Source: CSP1-8 sp049688015 | GTDB taxonomy: Bacteria > Desulfobacterota > Deferrimicrobia > Deferrimicrobiales > Deferrimicrobiaceae | DNA length: 34,532 bases | NCBI GenBank assembly: GCA_049688015.1 | Contig: JBAVJZ010000050.1 | Coordinates: forward strand, 1-34,532 | Direction: 5' to 3' | Shown here: piece by piece, positions 24,062 through 32,591 of the stretch | Layout of the letters: each line of letters begins with the position of its first letter | Position numbering within the stretch: the stretch's first letter is position 1 | Position numbers and translations under genes: made by a program | The notes under the pieces: generated by a model | The model's database searches: none | Told to the model about the DNA's origin: nothing | Seen by the model: only the letters and a program-made list of their open reading frames with translations

Positions 24062-25366
24062 TCATGACGACCCGCCGGTTTTGACCTTTTCGATCAGATA
24101 TCGGGCCACGGCGTCGATCTCTTCCTCCGGAAGTCCGAGCTTGGGCATCGACGGGTAGCCGGGGTTCACCTTGACCGGTGCGCGGATGAACGCTTTCAGT
24201 TTTTCCACATCGCCGCCGTATGTCGGCACCCTCTCGTTCAGCGGAGGTCCGACGACCCGGATGTCGAACCGGTGGCAGCCCGCGCAGATCTTCTCGAACA
24301 CGACCTGCCCCGCACCCACCTCCGTCTTCTCGGCGGACGCGGACTCTTCCCGGTGCGCCTCCTTTCCCGCCTCGGCCATTACGGCCGCTTTCTGCATCGT
24401 AAGGAAGGCGATCCGGTCCTGGTAGGCGTTTCCGACCGCCGCGTCGTCGTGCAGAAGAATCGCGAGAAAGATCAGGACGAACAGGAAAACCACGCGCCCT
24501 CCCGGCCCGCCTTTCCCCTTCCCGTCGGACAGGAAAAGGGTCAGGCACACCGCAAGAGACAGAAGGAGGACGGCCGCCGAAAAGACGAACACTTCCGCAG
24601 AGAGCGCGATCTCCGGAAGGGTGACCAGGTCCAACAGCAAGAACACGGGGAGGACAAGGGTCGCGAGAATCGCAAGGTTCGCGCCGAACCTGTGCACAAG
24701 CCCCCGGTACCCGGCGTTCATCCCCTCACCCCCTTCCGCCGACCGGCCGCAAAGAAGGAGGATCAACCCGCCGGTCATCCCGAAAAAGAAGGCGAGGAAC
24801 AGGAGAAACTTCACCACGGCGTTCCAGGAGAGGAAAAACCGGATCTGTTTCTGGAGGAGAGGAAGCTTCGCGGGATTGAACAGAATCCCGTACCCGGCGG
24901 AAAAAAGGAAGAAGGCGAGGATCACCGCCAGCAGGCCGGCGGCGCCGGCGGCGGCAGTCATCGGGGAGAGCTCGAGCGTGCGCTCCCGGGCCTGCCGGTA
25001 CGGGAACAGAAGGGCGAACCCGAGGGTGAGGACCGCGAGGATCACGGCCCAGAATTGCCACGGCAGAGGGGACGCGACGAAGAGGACCCGCGCGTAGACG
25101 AACCAGACGAGCAGCAGAGGGACGAGGCCGAAGATGAAAAGAGCCGATTTGCTGATCAGGACGGTCCGCATCAGCTCCTGCGAGAAGCGCAGATAGGACG
25201 ACTCCCGTTTTTCCTTTCCCAGAAAGTTCAGGAGGAGGGAGACGGTCGACCCGCCGATGAGGAACCCGAGAAACAGGAGATGGAGGAACAGGACGAGGAA
25301 CAGGCCGTGCCGGAGCAGCGAGTAGAACTCCGGGGAAAGCGGTTGCAGATTCCCCCAGGGAGCCAT
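24062..25366 (-). CDS. 8-TM membrane protein with C-terminal cytochrome c domain, first gene of the ACIII operon
   Basis: The protein has 434 residues. Eight hydrophobic helices occupy roughly residues 15-335, the first with two histidines (LLRHGLFLVLFLHLLFLGF), which could bind haem b. A periplasmic class I cytochrome c domain follows: CAGCH at 361-365 and Met407 in SMPKLG as the sixth ligand. Canonical alternative complex III has a separate small mono-haem cytochrome, ActE, and none is present in this operon, so this domain may take its place. I do not recognise the membrane part. The ATG at 25366 follows AGGGGGCTGA, and a candidate promoter lies about 140 bp upstream. Confidence 0.82.
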   Translation of the reverse strand: MAPWGNLQPLSPEFYSLLRHGLFLVLFLHLLFLGFLIGGSTVSLLLNFLGKEKRESSYLRFSQELMRTVLISKSALFIFGLVPLLLVWFVYARVLFVASPLPWQFWAVILAVLTLGFALLFPYRQARERTLELSPMTAAAGAAGLLAVILAFFLFSAGYGILFNPAKLPLLQKQIRFFLSWNAVVKFLLFLAFFFGMTGGLILLLCGRSAEGGEGMNAGYRGLVHRFGANLAILATLVLPVFLLLDLVTLPEIALSAEVFVFSAAVLLLSLAVCLTLFLSDGKGKGGPGGRVVFLFVLIFLAILLHDDAAVGNAYQDRIAFLTMQKAAVMAEAGKEAHREESASAEKTEVGAGQVVFEKICAGCHRFDIRVVGPPLNERVPTYGGDVEKLKAFIRAPVKVNPGYPSMPKLGLPEEEIDAVARYLIEKVKTGGSS

Positions 25367-25504
25367 TCAGCCCCCTACTCCGGGAGAATTTCCGTCCTGT
25401 AAAAACCGGTGAGATGCCATGCGCACCCGGGCTTGAAATACCCTTTCCCGGAACGGAATGCCGCTCCGGGCAGTCGATCCTGTCAGCAAAATTCGGGTTG
25501 ATTT

Positions 25505-25533
25505 ACTATAAGGGAATTCGTTGCACCGTTCAA
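25505..25533 (-). promoter_or_regulatory. Candidate sigma70-type promoter of the alternative complex III operon
   Basis: On the minus strand TTGAAC (25533-25528), a 17-bp spacer and TATAGT (25510-25505) form a good vegetative promoter within an AT-rich island in the 243-bp divergent gap. The predicted start is near 25498, giving a leader of about 130 nt before the ATG at 25366. No clear promoter for the plus-strand amidotransferase was found; TACAAT at 25576 lacks a -35 box. Confidence 0.5.
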
Positions 25534-25609
25534 ATATTTTACCCGCGGTCCGGGCGCCCTGGATGCGCCCTGTTGTACAATACCGCAGTTGCTCAGGAGG
25601 AAAGCACCG

Positions 25610-26341
25610 ATGTGCCGCATGCTTGCCTACTCATCGAACGGGCCCCGGGACCTGGCGCCGTACCTCGCCCACCTCGCAAGGCTCTCGGTCCACGGGAAGC
25701 TGGAGGACCGGTGGGAAAAACGCCCGGGCGGGAATCACCCGGACGGGTGGGGCATCGCCTTCCGCCGGGACGAGGAGACCTTCCTGTTCCGCAGCGGAAG
25801 CCCCGCCTCCACCGACCCCTACCTGGCCGGGTTCCAGGGGGTCACCGACTGCTTTCTCGGACACGCCCGGTATGCGGACAACACGGAAACGGTCGATGCG
25901 GGAAACGCCCACCCGTTCCTTCTCCAGGGGATCGCCCTCGCCCACAACGGAACCTTCAGGGGAAGGATCGGGGAGGAGGCGGACAGGCGCCTGGTTTGTG
26001 ACAGCCTCGTCTTCCTCGAAGTTCTTGCGGAGCGATGGAAGGAGAGGACCCATCCCGGTCTGTGCGAAGCGCTTTCGCGTCTGCTGGGAGATACGGAACT
26101 CGTGGGGGAATACTCCGCCGCGACCCTGCTGATCGCTTCGGGGAAGACGATATTCGCCCTCCGGAACTACCGGAAGGACGAGGACTACTACACCCTTTTC
26201 GTCCGGGTGCAACCCGACCTGGTCGTCGTGGCGAGCCAGCCGCTGGACGACTCCCCCGGATGGCGGCTGCTGGCAAACGGGGAACTCCTCGAACTTTGCC
26301 TGCCGGCCCCGAAACCGCTATTTCTGACCGCGACGACGTGA
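25610..26341 (+). CDS. Class II glutamine amidotransferase, YafJ/EgtC-like
   Basis: This 243-residue, Ntn-fold protein starts MCRMLAY, so Cys2 becomes the N-terminal nucleophile after Met removal. NHPDGWGIAF, GHARYADN and LAHNGTF are the usual glutaminase-site motifs. Ammonia released from glutamine would pass to an unknown acceptor. The ATG lies behind CAGGAGGAAAGC. Upstream in-frame ATG 25589 is rejected because it would bury Cys2. The stop is 7 bp before the threonine aldolase gene, so they probably share a transcript. Confidence 0.88.
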   Translation: MCRMLAYSSNGPRDLAPYLAHLARLSVHGKLEDRWEKRPGGNHPDGWGIAFRRDEETFLFRSGSPASTDPYLAGFQGVTDCFLGHARYADNTETVDAGNAHPFLLQGIALAHNGTFRGRIGEEADRRLVCDSLVFLEVLAERWKERTHPGLCEALSRLLGDTELVGEYSAATLLIASGKTIFALRNYRKDEDYYTLFVRVQPDLVVVASQPLDDSPGWRLLANGELLELCLPAPKPLFLTATT

Positions 26342-26348
26342 GGAGATC

Positions 26349-27398
26349 ATGACGGTTCCGGTAGACCTGCGATCCGACACCGTAACGCTCCCTTGCGCGG
26401 GGATGCGCAAGGCGATGAGCCGGGCGAAAGTCGGCGACTCGCAGCGGGGGGAAGATCCTTCCGTGCGGGCACTGGAGGAGTACGCGGCCTCCCTGTTCCG
26501 CAAGGAAGCGGGACTCTTCGTCCCTTCCGGGACGATGGGCAATCTGATATCGGTCGCCTCGTGGACCCACCCGGGGGATATCGTCGTCGCCTCCTCGTCC
26601 TCCCACATCGCAGGGCGCGAAGCCCCGGGCATCTCGAACCTCGCCGCCGTAGCGCTCCTGGGGATCGACGCCCCCGGGGGGATTTTCACCGCCCGGGACG
26701 TCGCCGCGGCGATCGCGTCGGCTCCCTTGCGGGGCAGGGCGAAGGTCCGGCTGGTGGCCGCGGAGAACACCCACAATGCGGGGGGAGGGACGATCTTCCC
26801 CGTCGCCTCCCTGCGGCGGATCCACGCCCTCTGCCGCAAGGCCGGCATCCCGGTCCACATCGACGGATCCCGGATCTTCAACGCCTCAATCGCCTCCGGG
26901 GTGCCGCCCGCGGAATACGGAAAGACGTGCCACTCCCTGATGTTCTGCCTTTCCAAGGGACTGGGGGCGCCCGTCGGTTCCGTCGTCGTGGGCTCCCGCG
27001 ATTTCATCGAGGAGGCGAGGAGCGTGGGGCTTCGTATCGGCGGGGGAATGCGGCAGGCCGGGATCGTCGCGGGGGGGGGGCTCTACGCCCTGCGGAACAA
27101 TGTCAGGCGGCTCGCCGAGGACCACGAGAACGCGAAGGAGCTTGCCCGCGCGCTCGCGGAGCTCCCCGGAATCGAACTGATCAATTCCCCCGTGATGACG
27201 AACATCATACAGTTCCGGTGGAAGGCGCCGACCCTGTCCCTCCCCCTGTTCCAGGAGGCACTGGGCGGGAAGGGCGTTCTCATAGACGACCGGGCGTTCC
27301 CGGTATTCCGCGCGGTCACCCACCTGGGAATAGGGAAAAAGGAGGTCGCCCGGGTCATCCGGGCGTTACGGCAGGTCTTCGGGCGGGCCGCCGCGTAG
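26349..27398 (+). CDS. ltaE: Low-specificity L-threonine aldolase (PLP enzyme)
   Basis: This 349-residue fold-type I PLP enzyme cleaves threonine or allo-threonine to glycine and acetaldehyde. It opens with VDLRSDTVTLP and has His86 (SSHIAGREAP) for cofactor stacking, Asp172 in HIDGSRIFNA, and PLP lysine Lys203 in CLSKGLGAPVGS, all characteristic of threonine aldolases. GAGGAGATC precedes the ATG. It follows the amidotransferase by 7 bp and is convergent with the FmdB gene 21 bp away. Confidence 0.92.
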   Translation: MTVPVDLRSDTVTLPCAGMRKAMSRAKVGDSQRGEDPSVRALEEYAASLFRKEAGLFVPSGTMGNLISVASWTHPGDIVVASSSSHIAGREAPGISNLAAVALLGIDAPGGIFTARDVAAAIASAPLRGRAKVRLVAAENTHNAGGGTIFPVASLRRIHALCRKAGIPVHIDGSRIFNASIASGVPPAEYGKTCHSLMFCLSKGLGAPVGSVVVGSRDFIEEARSVGLRIGGGMRQAGIVAGGGLYALRNNVRRLAEDHENAKELARALAELPGIELINSPVMTNIIQFRWKAPTLSLPLFQEALGGKGVLIDDRAFPVFRAVTHLGIGKKEVARVIRALRQVFGRAAA

Positions 27399-27419
27399 GA
27401 AGCGCGACAACCGTCGGGC

Positions 27420-27695
27420 CTAGTGGGTCCGGTCCTTCGAACCGCGGGCGATATCCTCGGCCACCTCACCCACCGTCTGCTTCATCATTCGATCCGTGAT
27501 CTTCTTCGGGCTGTCTCCCGATGCCGCCATCTTGGAGACCCAGTTGCCCCCCTTGCGGATGAATCCGCCGCCTCCGCCGACCTGTCTCGTGGCCTTCCCG
27601 CCGCAATGCGGGCACCTGGAAAGCGGCGGATCGGTGATCCGCTGCTCCTTCTCGAACTCCCCGCACTTGGCACACATGTATTCGTAGGTCGGCAC
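27420..27695 (-). CDS. FmdB-family zinc ribbon protein
   Basis: This 91-residue protein starts PTYEYMCAKCGEFEKEQ after its initiator and continues RCPHCGG, giving two CXXC pairs (Cys8/Cys11 and Cys28/Cys31) for one zinc, the pattern of the FmdB/CxxC_CXXC_SSSS family. A Gly-rich stretch and a basic, helical C-terminus follow. The start is GTG at 27695 behind GGAGGGG; the open frame continues upstream, but that part is not family-like. FmdB proteins are called putative regulators, but their function is not established. Confidence 0.85.
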   Translation of the reverse strand: MPTYEYMCAKCGEFEKEQRITDPPLSRCPHCGGKATRQVGGGGGFIRKGGNWVSKMAASGDSPKKITDRMMKQTVGEVAEDIARGSKDRTH

Positions 27696-27806
27696 GTCGT
27701 CCCCTCCGCGGCATTCCGTAACCGGTGCATTATCGCACGATCCCCCGCCCGTCGCCAGACCGTTAGCCCCGCGTAAATCACCTTGATACGGGAACGGCTT
27801 CCGCAT

Positions 27807-27907
27807 CCTCGGAGGGGGCTCCGTTCGTGGCTCGCCGTGCGGTTAACCCGCACGGCTGCGCTTTACCTCACTGCGCCCCCCTCCTGAGGCTGCTCCGCCG
27901 GCAACCG
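27807..27907 (+). repeat. Dispersed repeat module B, copy 4 (best-formed stem)
   Basis: A perfect 9-bp stem, GCCGTGCGG (27834-27842) with CCGCACGGC (27848-27856), closes a 5-nt loop. The copy runs from CCTCGGAGGGGG through CTGCGCTTTACCTCACTGCG to GGCAACCG and matches 17302-17402. Confidence 0.82.
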
Positions 27908-27965
27908 GACCCCTCCGAGGCAACGGAGCCAGACCCGCTTCCTCGGCGGCCACCGAGGACCCTGG

Positions 27966-28015
27966 TCTCGCGGGGGGCTTCCCCGTAGCTACGCTTGCGA
28001 CCTTGCGCCCGCTCG
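27966..28015 (+). repeat. Dispersed repeat module A, second copy
   Basis: It matches 17238-17286 through CTTCCCCGTAGC, ACGCTTGCGACC and TTGCGCCCGCTCG. Here it follows module B, whereas in the 17-kb gap it precedes module B. Confidence 0.7.
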
Positions 28016-28267
28016 CTGCCGGTTCCGCTCGCCGATTCGGACCCCGCCCGGCGGGGGTACTCCGCTCTCGCTTCACAGGCCGCTTCGGGGAACCCCCCGC
28101 ATCGCCTGCGGGTCCAAGGTGGCAACGGGGTGCGCCTTCCCGCAAAATGCCGGGAGGAGGGAACCATCGCATGGGGGACCCGCTGCCGACCGGGAAAATC
28201 ACGGACCCGCACAGGGTCGAATCGGAGATAATGGAGGGAATTCCTGTTTCACGGAGGTCAAAGCCGC

Positions 28268-29416
28268 TTGTCCCTGTTCTTCATCACCGTCTTCGCGATA
28301 TATGGAAGCGTTCACGCCTATGCTCTTTTCAAGGCGAAATCGGCGCTCGGGTTCGGGTGGGGGACGGCGGCCGCCATCGCCCCGGTCCTCGTCGCATTCA
28401 CCTTCGCCCCGCTGATCATCTATTTTCTCGGGAGGCACGGCATGGAGGGGGCGGCCCGGGCGGTCTCCTGGGTCGGATACATCTGGGCGGGGCTGCTCTT
28501 CTTCTTCCTCTGGACGAACCTGGCCGTCGACGCCCTGAATCTCGTCCTCCGCCTCGCCGGCGCAATCTCGGGGAAGGGAGCTTCCGCGTATCTTCTCGCC
28601 GGGAAAGGCCGGTTTTTCGGACTGGTCGCACTTTGCCTGGTACTCGGGGCATACTCGTTCCTCGAGGCCCGGGACATCGGCGTCGAGCGTGTAACGATCC
28701 GAACCGACAAGCTTCCCGCAGCCACCCCCCGCGTTCGCGTCGCGCAGATCTCCGACGTGCACCTCGGCCTGCTCGTGCGCAACGCGAAGGCGGAGAGGAT
28801 CGCCGAGGTGATCCGCCGGGCCGATCCCGACATCCTCGTATCCACGGGGGACCTGGTGGACGCGGAGATCAACCACCTGGAGGGGCTGGCGGAAATCTTC
28901 GGGAAGATCCACCCCCCCCTCGGGAAGTACGCCGTCACCGGAAATCACGAGTTCTACGCCGGCATCGACCAGGCGCTCTCGTTCACGAAACGGGCGGGGT
29001 TCTCGGTCCTCCGGGGGGAAGCCGTAACGGCGGGCAGCCTCGTGCGGATCGCGGGCGTCGACGACCCTGCGGGCGTGGCGCTCGGCGCGGTCCCCGGCCG
29101 GCGGGAGGCGGAGATTCTCGCGGGGAACCCCGGAACGATGTTCACGATCCTGCTCAAGCACCGGCCCCGGGTGGCGGATGGGTCACGGGCACGATTCGAC
29201 CTGCAGCTGTCCGGCCACACGCACAAGGGACAGATCTTCCCGTTCCGCTACGTGGTCGAGCGCCCCTATCCGTACCTGTCGGGGCTGTATCCCCTGGGGG
29301 GATCCTTCCTGTACACCAGCCGCGGAACGGGGACCTGGGGGCCTCCGATGCGGTTTCTCTCCTCCCCCGTCGTGACGGTCATCGACATCGTGCGCGCCGG
29401 GGCGCCCGGCGCCTGA
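28268..29416 (+). CDS. Membrane-anchored metallophosphoesterase (YaeI/YkuE-like)
   Basis: The protein has 382 residues. About four N-terminal helices (within residues 1-132) precede a calcineurin-like phosphoesterase domain: Asp163 and His165 in QISDVHLG, GDLVD at 194-198, GNHE at 225-228, a KHRP segment, and a C-terminal SGHTHKGQ. These are the full metal-binding motifs of the family. The start is TTG at 28268, ten bases after ACGGAGG; no better start gives the first helix. Relatives act on membrane lipids such as UDP-diacylglucosamine-like or cell-wall precursors, but the substrate here is unknown. The next gene begins 3 bp after the stop. Confidence 0.87.
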   Translation: MSLFFITVFAIYGSVHAYALFKAKSALGFGWGTAAAIAPVLVAFTFAPLIIYFLGRHGMEGAARAVSWVGYIWAGLLFFFLWTNLAVDALNLVLRLAGAISGKGASAYLLAGKGRFFGLVALCLVLGAYSFLEARDIGVERVTIRTDKLPAATPRVRVAQISDVHLGLLVRNAKAERIAEVIRRADPDILVSTGDLVDAEINHLEGLAEIFGKIHPPLGKYAVTGNHEFYAGIDQALSFTKRAGFSVLRGEAVTAGSLVRIAGVDDPAGVALGAVPGRREAEILAGNPGTMFTILLKHRPRVADGSRARFDLQLSGHTHKGQIFPFRYVVERPYPYLSGLYPLGGSFLYTSRGTGTWGPPMRFLSSPVVTVIDIVRAGAPGA

Positions 29417-29419
29417 TCC

Positions 29420-30253
29420 ATGGGATCCTTCCTTTTCGTCACCGACCTGCACGGCGACCGCCGAAGGTATGAGCGGACCCTGGCCATGGCCGTAGAGACC
29501 GGCGCCCGGCTGGTCGTAAACGGCGGCGACATGTACCCCCACGGCCGGATATACGGGGACCAGGAGCGGTTTCTCCGGGAATTCCTCGACCCCCACTTCG
29601 CGAGGTACCAGGAGGAGGGGATCCGGCATTTCGGGTTTCCCGCCAACGACGACCTCGGCGTGCACGATCCGCTGTTCAACGAAATCTGCTCGCGGTATCC
29701 CCTGGTGGAGAACCTCGCAGGGCGGATCGTCCCGGCGGGTCCGTACGAATTCGTCGGCTTCAATCTGGTGCCCGATTTTCCTTTCCGCCTCAAGGACCGG
29801 GCTCGCATGGACGCCCGCGAATTCGTTTTCCCGGCGCAGTTTGGCAGCGGAATCCTCTCCCGGGACGGCGGGTGGGAGGAGATCCCCGACTGGAAGGCGT
29901 ATGCACAGACGCTTCCCACGATCGAGGAGGAACTGGCCGCGCTTCCCGAACCGGCCGACCCGGAGCGCGCCGTCTACGTGATCCACGGCCCTCCCGCGGG
30001 ATTGGGGCTGGACGTCGTCCGGGGCGGGCATCCGGTGGGTTCCCTCGCCACCACCCGGTTTCTCGAGACGGTCCGGCCGCGCCTGTCTCTCCACGGCCAC
30101 ATCCACGAGTCCCCGGAGGAAAGCGGCGTTTGGATGAGCCGGATCGGGAACACGGTGTGCATCCAGCCGGGCCAGTCGCTATCGGGCCTCAGCGTCGTCG
30201 TGGGGAACCTGGACGAGAAGAAGTTCGACATGCGCGTCCTTCCGGTCGACTGA
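29420..30253 (+). CDS. Second, soluble metallophosphoesterase
   Basis: This 277-residue protein has no signal or helix. Phosphoesterase motifs are Asp9 and His11 in VTDLHGD, NGGDMYP near residue 36, a modified third motif (PANDDLG where GNHE is usual), a VIHGPP histidine, and HGHIHESP near 215. The substitution of GNHE by ANDD keeps an Asn-Asp pair but loses the usual His, seen also in a divergent subset of this fold. It is packed between the membrane phosphoesterase (3 bp) and the aminotransferase (1 bp), so the three genes form an operon. The substrate is unknown. Confidence 0.83.
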   Translation: MGSFLFVTDLHGDRRRYERTLAMAVETGARLVVNGGDMYPHGRIYGDQERFLREFLDPHFARYQEEGIRHFGFPANDDLGVHDPLFNEICSRYPLVENLAGRIVPAGPYEFVGFNLVPDFPFRLKDRARMDAREFVFPAQFGSGILSRDGGWEEIPDWKAYAQTLPTIEEELAALPEPADPERAVYVIHGPPAGLGLDVVRGGHPVGSLATTRFLETVRPRLSLHGHIHESPEESGVWMSRIGNTVCIQPGQSLSGLSVVVGNLDEKKFDMRVLPVD

Positions 30254-30254
30254 C

Positions 30255-31442
30255 ATGCGGGAAACGCGCAAGACCCGCCCCCCCGCAGCGGCAAAGCGCG
30301 CCGAACGGATCCAGATGCCGATCATCCCGACGGTGGCGGATTGGATCGCCGGGACGCCGGGCACGATCTCCCTCGGTCAGGGAGTCGTCCACTACGGTCC
30401 ACCTCCGGCAGCGCTTTCGAAAATCCCCGCCTTCCTGGCAGACGCCGCTCACCACAAGTACGTCCCCGACGCCGGGATTCCCCGCCTGCGAAAAACCTTC
30501 GAGGAGAAGCTCCGGGCCGAGAACGGGATCGATGCCCCCGGAGGCCGCAGGATCTTCGTCACCGCCGGTGCGAACCAGGGCTTCCTCAACACCCTGCTGT
30601 GCCTGTGCGACCCCGGCGACGAGGTTATCCTGCTGTCCCCCTACTACTTCAACCACGAAATGGCGGTGGGACTTGCGGACTGCCGGGCCGTCTGCGTCCC
30701 GACGGACCGAAACCATCAGCCGCGCCTTGCGGCGATCGAGGCGGCCATAACGGCCAGGACCCGTGCGGTCGTGACGGTGTCGCCGAACAACCCGGCGGGC
30801 GTCGTCTACCCCCCCGATACGCTGCGGGCGATCAACCGGCTCTGCACCGGACGGGGGATCTACCACATAAGCGACGAGGCGTACGAGTACTTCACCTACG
30901 ACGGGGCGACGCACTATTCCCCCGGCTCCCTCGACGCGGAGCACACGATCTCGCTGTTCAGCATGTCGAAGTCCTACGGCATGGCGAGCTGGCGCGTGGG
31001 GTTCCTCGTGGTCCCCGAGCATCTCTTCGACGACATGATGAAGATCCAGGACACGGTGGTCATCTGCGCCCCCGCCGTCTCCCAGGCCGTCGCCCTGGAA
31101 GCCCTGAAGGAAGGCCGCCGGTACTGCCGGCGCAGGCTGTCCGCCCTTGCCCGCGCACGGGAGGGAATGCTCGCCGCGTTTTCGCGTATCCCCGAGCTGC
31201 TGACGGTCCCCCCCTCCCGGGGGGCGTTCTACTTTCTGGTGAAGATCCGCACCTCGATGTCCTCCCTGACTCTCGCGGAGCGGCTGATCCGGGAGCACAA
31301 GGTCGCCGTAATCCCCGGGGGAACGTTCGGGCTTGGGGAAGGGTGCTACCTCCGGATCTCGTACGGAAATCTCCCCGGCGGGGAGGTTCTCGAGGGAGCC
31401 AGGCGCTTTGTCCGCGGGTTGAAAACCATTCTCAGCGGTTAG
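30255..31442 (+). CDS. Class I/II pyridoxal-phosphate aminotransferase
   Basis: This 395-residue fold-type I enzyme has VTAGANQGF near residue 102-110, Asn179 in SPNNPAG, Asp207 and Tyr210 in SDEAYEYF, the PLP lysine Lys239 in SMSKSYGMASWRVGF, Arg247, and a C-terminal substrate-carboxylate arginine in YLRISYG. The family includes aspartate and aromatic aminotransferases; specificity cannot be read. The ATG at 30255 is 1 bp after the previous stop; a later Met at residue 21 is a possible alternative start, since the first 20 residues are basic and atypical. Its end overlaps the HD-GYP gene by 4 bp tail to tail. Confidence 0.88.
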   Translation: MRETRKTRPPAAAKRAERIQMPIIPTVADWIAGTPGTISLGQGVVHYGPPPAALSKIPAFLADAAHHKYVPDAGIPRLRKTFEEKLRAENGIDAPGGRRIFVTAGANQGFLNTLLCLCDPGDEVILLSPYYFNHEMAVGLADCRAVCVPTDRNHQPRLAAIEAAITARTRAVVTVSPNNPAGVVYPPDTLRAINRLCTGRGIYHISDEAYEYFTYDGATHYSPGSLDAEHTISLFSMSKSYGMASWRVGFLVVPEHLFDDMMKIQDTVVICAPAVSQAVALEALKEGRRYCRRRLSALARAREGMLAAFSRIPELLTVPPSRGAFYFLVKIRTSMSSLTLAERLIREHKVAVIPGGTFGLGEGCYLRISYGNLPGGEVLEGARRFVRGLKTILSG

Positions 31443-32362
31443 TGCCGGGCCGGGCCGTCATCGTCCAGGACGATGCCGTACAGGTTCCCCTCGGGGGGCT
31501 TCCCCCGCTTCTCGATTGAAACCTTGCACTCTTCCGGGCGCGGCTTTCCCTTGCGGTTATGGGATACGAGGACCTGTACGACGTCCCAGCCGATCTTCCC
31601 TTCCTCCGCCATCGCGGTAATGACCTCAAGGGCCGTCCGGTTGTCGTAGATGGACACCCGGTACGGCCGGGGGGAGATGAGGGCGTCGTACACGTCGCAG
31701 GCCGCCACGATCTCCACGAAACGGGAGGAGAGGAGGATCCCCCGGGGATACCCCGAGCCGTCGAGGCGTTCGTGATGGTCCCGGGCGATCACGGCGGCCA
31801 GGATTTCGGGATCCCTCAGGTAGTAGGACAGGAGGATGAACCCCGCCAGGGTGTGATGTTCGAGGACCTTCCGTTCGGATTTCCGGAGGGCGGTCTTCTT
31901 CGTCAGGATCTCCAGGGGGACGCAGATCTTGCCGAAATCGTGGAAAGGCCCCGCCGCCGCCTCCTGAAGGATCTCCTCGAACTCGTCCAGCAGATTCCTT
32001 GCGAGGTGGCTCGACAGGGCGAAGACCAGGAGAATGTGGTGGTACGTATAGGGATCGTTCCGCTTGTAGAACTCGAGGGACTCGAGCACGGGGAGGGGCA
32101 GCCGGGTCATTTCCAGCAGGCGGATGAGTCCCCGGTACTCCGCTTCGTCGCCGAAGATCGTACGGTAGACCCCTCTCCCGGTCAGGGCGAGAAGATCCCG
32201 GCGCACCGTGCCGAATTCCATGGCGGGAAGGGGGGGAGAGAGGACATCCTTCCCCCGGGCGGCGACTTCCTCGAGGGTGGTGGCGGAAAGGAGGGTGCCC
32301 GAAGGGAGGATTTCCTCCCCGTCAAGCGTGTGGACGGGGTAGTGCAGCGTCAGGGCCGCCAC
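31439..32362 (-). CDS. HD-GYP domain protein (likely cyclic di-GMP phosphodiesterase)
   Basis: This 307-residue cytoplasmic protein has an N-terminal ~95 residues of unknown fold and a central HD-GYP domain: His108-His109 in YTYHHILLV, His141-Asp142 in FHDFGKICVP, His169-His170, DHHERLDGSGYP at 195-206 and Asp223 in ACDVYDAL. These are the metal and GYP motifs of enzymes that hydrolyse cyclic di-GMP. About 45 residues follow with no recognised domain. The start is GTG at 32362 behind TGGAGGGAAATTCC. It stands alone between two convergent or differently transcribed units. No receiver domain is fused. Confidence 0.88.
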   Translation of the reverse strand: MAALTLHYPVHTLDGEEILPSGTLLSATTLEEVAARGKDVLSPPLPAMEFGTVRRDLLALTGRGVYRTIFGDEAEYRGLIRLLEMTRLPLPVLESLEFYKRNDPYTYHHILLVFALSSHLARNLLDEFEEILQEAAAGPFHDFGKICVPLEILTKKTALRKSERKVLEHHTLAGFILLSYYLRDPEILAAVIARDHHERLDGSGYPRGILLSSRFVEIVAACDVYDALISPRPYRVSIYDNRTALEVITAMAEEGKIGWDVVQVLVSHNRKGKPRPEECKVSIEKRGKPPEGNLYGIVLDDDGPARH

Positions 32363-32501
32363 GGAATTTCCCTCCAGCGGATTCGCCCGCCGATCCGCAA
32401 TCGGTTAGCGTTTCAATCATACCGGAAGGATGGACTATGTCAAAGGGGCCCGCCCTGCGAAATCATGCGGCAGCGAAGGCTTCGTCACGGGGCAGGGAAT
32501 G

Positions 32502-32532
32502 AGGGGCGGCCCTTGAATCCAGGACCGCCCCT
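32502..32532 (-). terminator. Candidate terminator hairpin after the multihaem cytochrome operon
   Basis: AGGGGCGG (32502-32509) pairs perfectly with CCGCCCCT (32525-32532) around a 15-nt loop, 60 bp past the stop of the large cytochrome gene. No U-run follows on the minus strand, so efficiency is uncertain. Confidence 0.45.
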
Positions 32533-32591
32533 GCGGAGGAATCGTCGGAAATTCGGGGGGGGGTTTGGTTAGCCCCGACCCAAACGACGTC

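Larger units (their letters stand above)
27696..28267 (+). other. 572-bp hairpin-rich intergenic region with repeat modules
   Basis: This is the largest non-coding gap. It carries repeat module B (27807-27907) and, 58 bp later, module A (27966-28015). Further perfect stems lie at CTCCG/CGGAG (27912-27927), CCTCGG/CCGAGG (27941-27958), CCCCGCC/GGCGGGG (28042-28056) and CCCGCA/TGCGGG (28096-28112). The open frames across it have Arg/Pro-rich, low-complexity translations and no family resemblance. It separates the divergent FmdB and metallophosphoesterase genes. No RNA family was recognised. Confidence 0.6.

Noticed and set aside
27807..28015. tRNA or small protein genes in the repeat-rich gap
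   Set aside because: No cloverleaf with a T-loop GTTC context and acceptor pairing could be drawn, and the translations are Arg/Pro-rich without start-site support.
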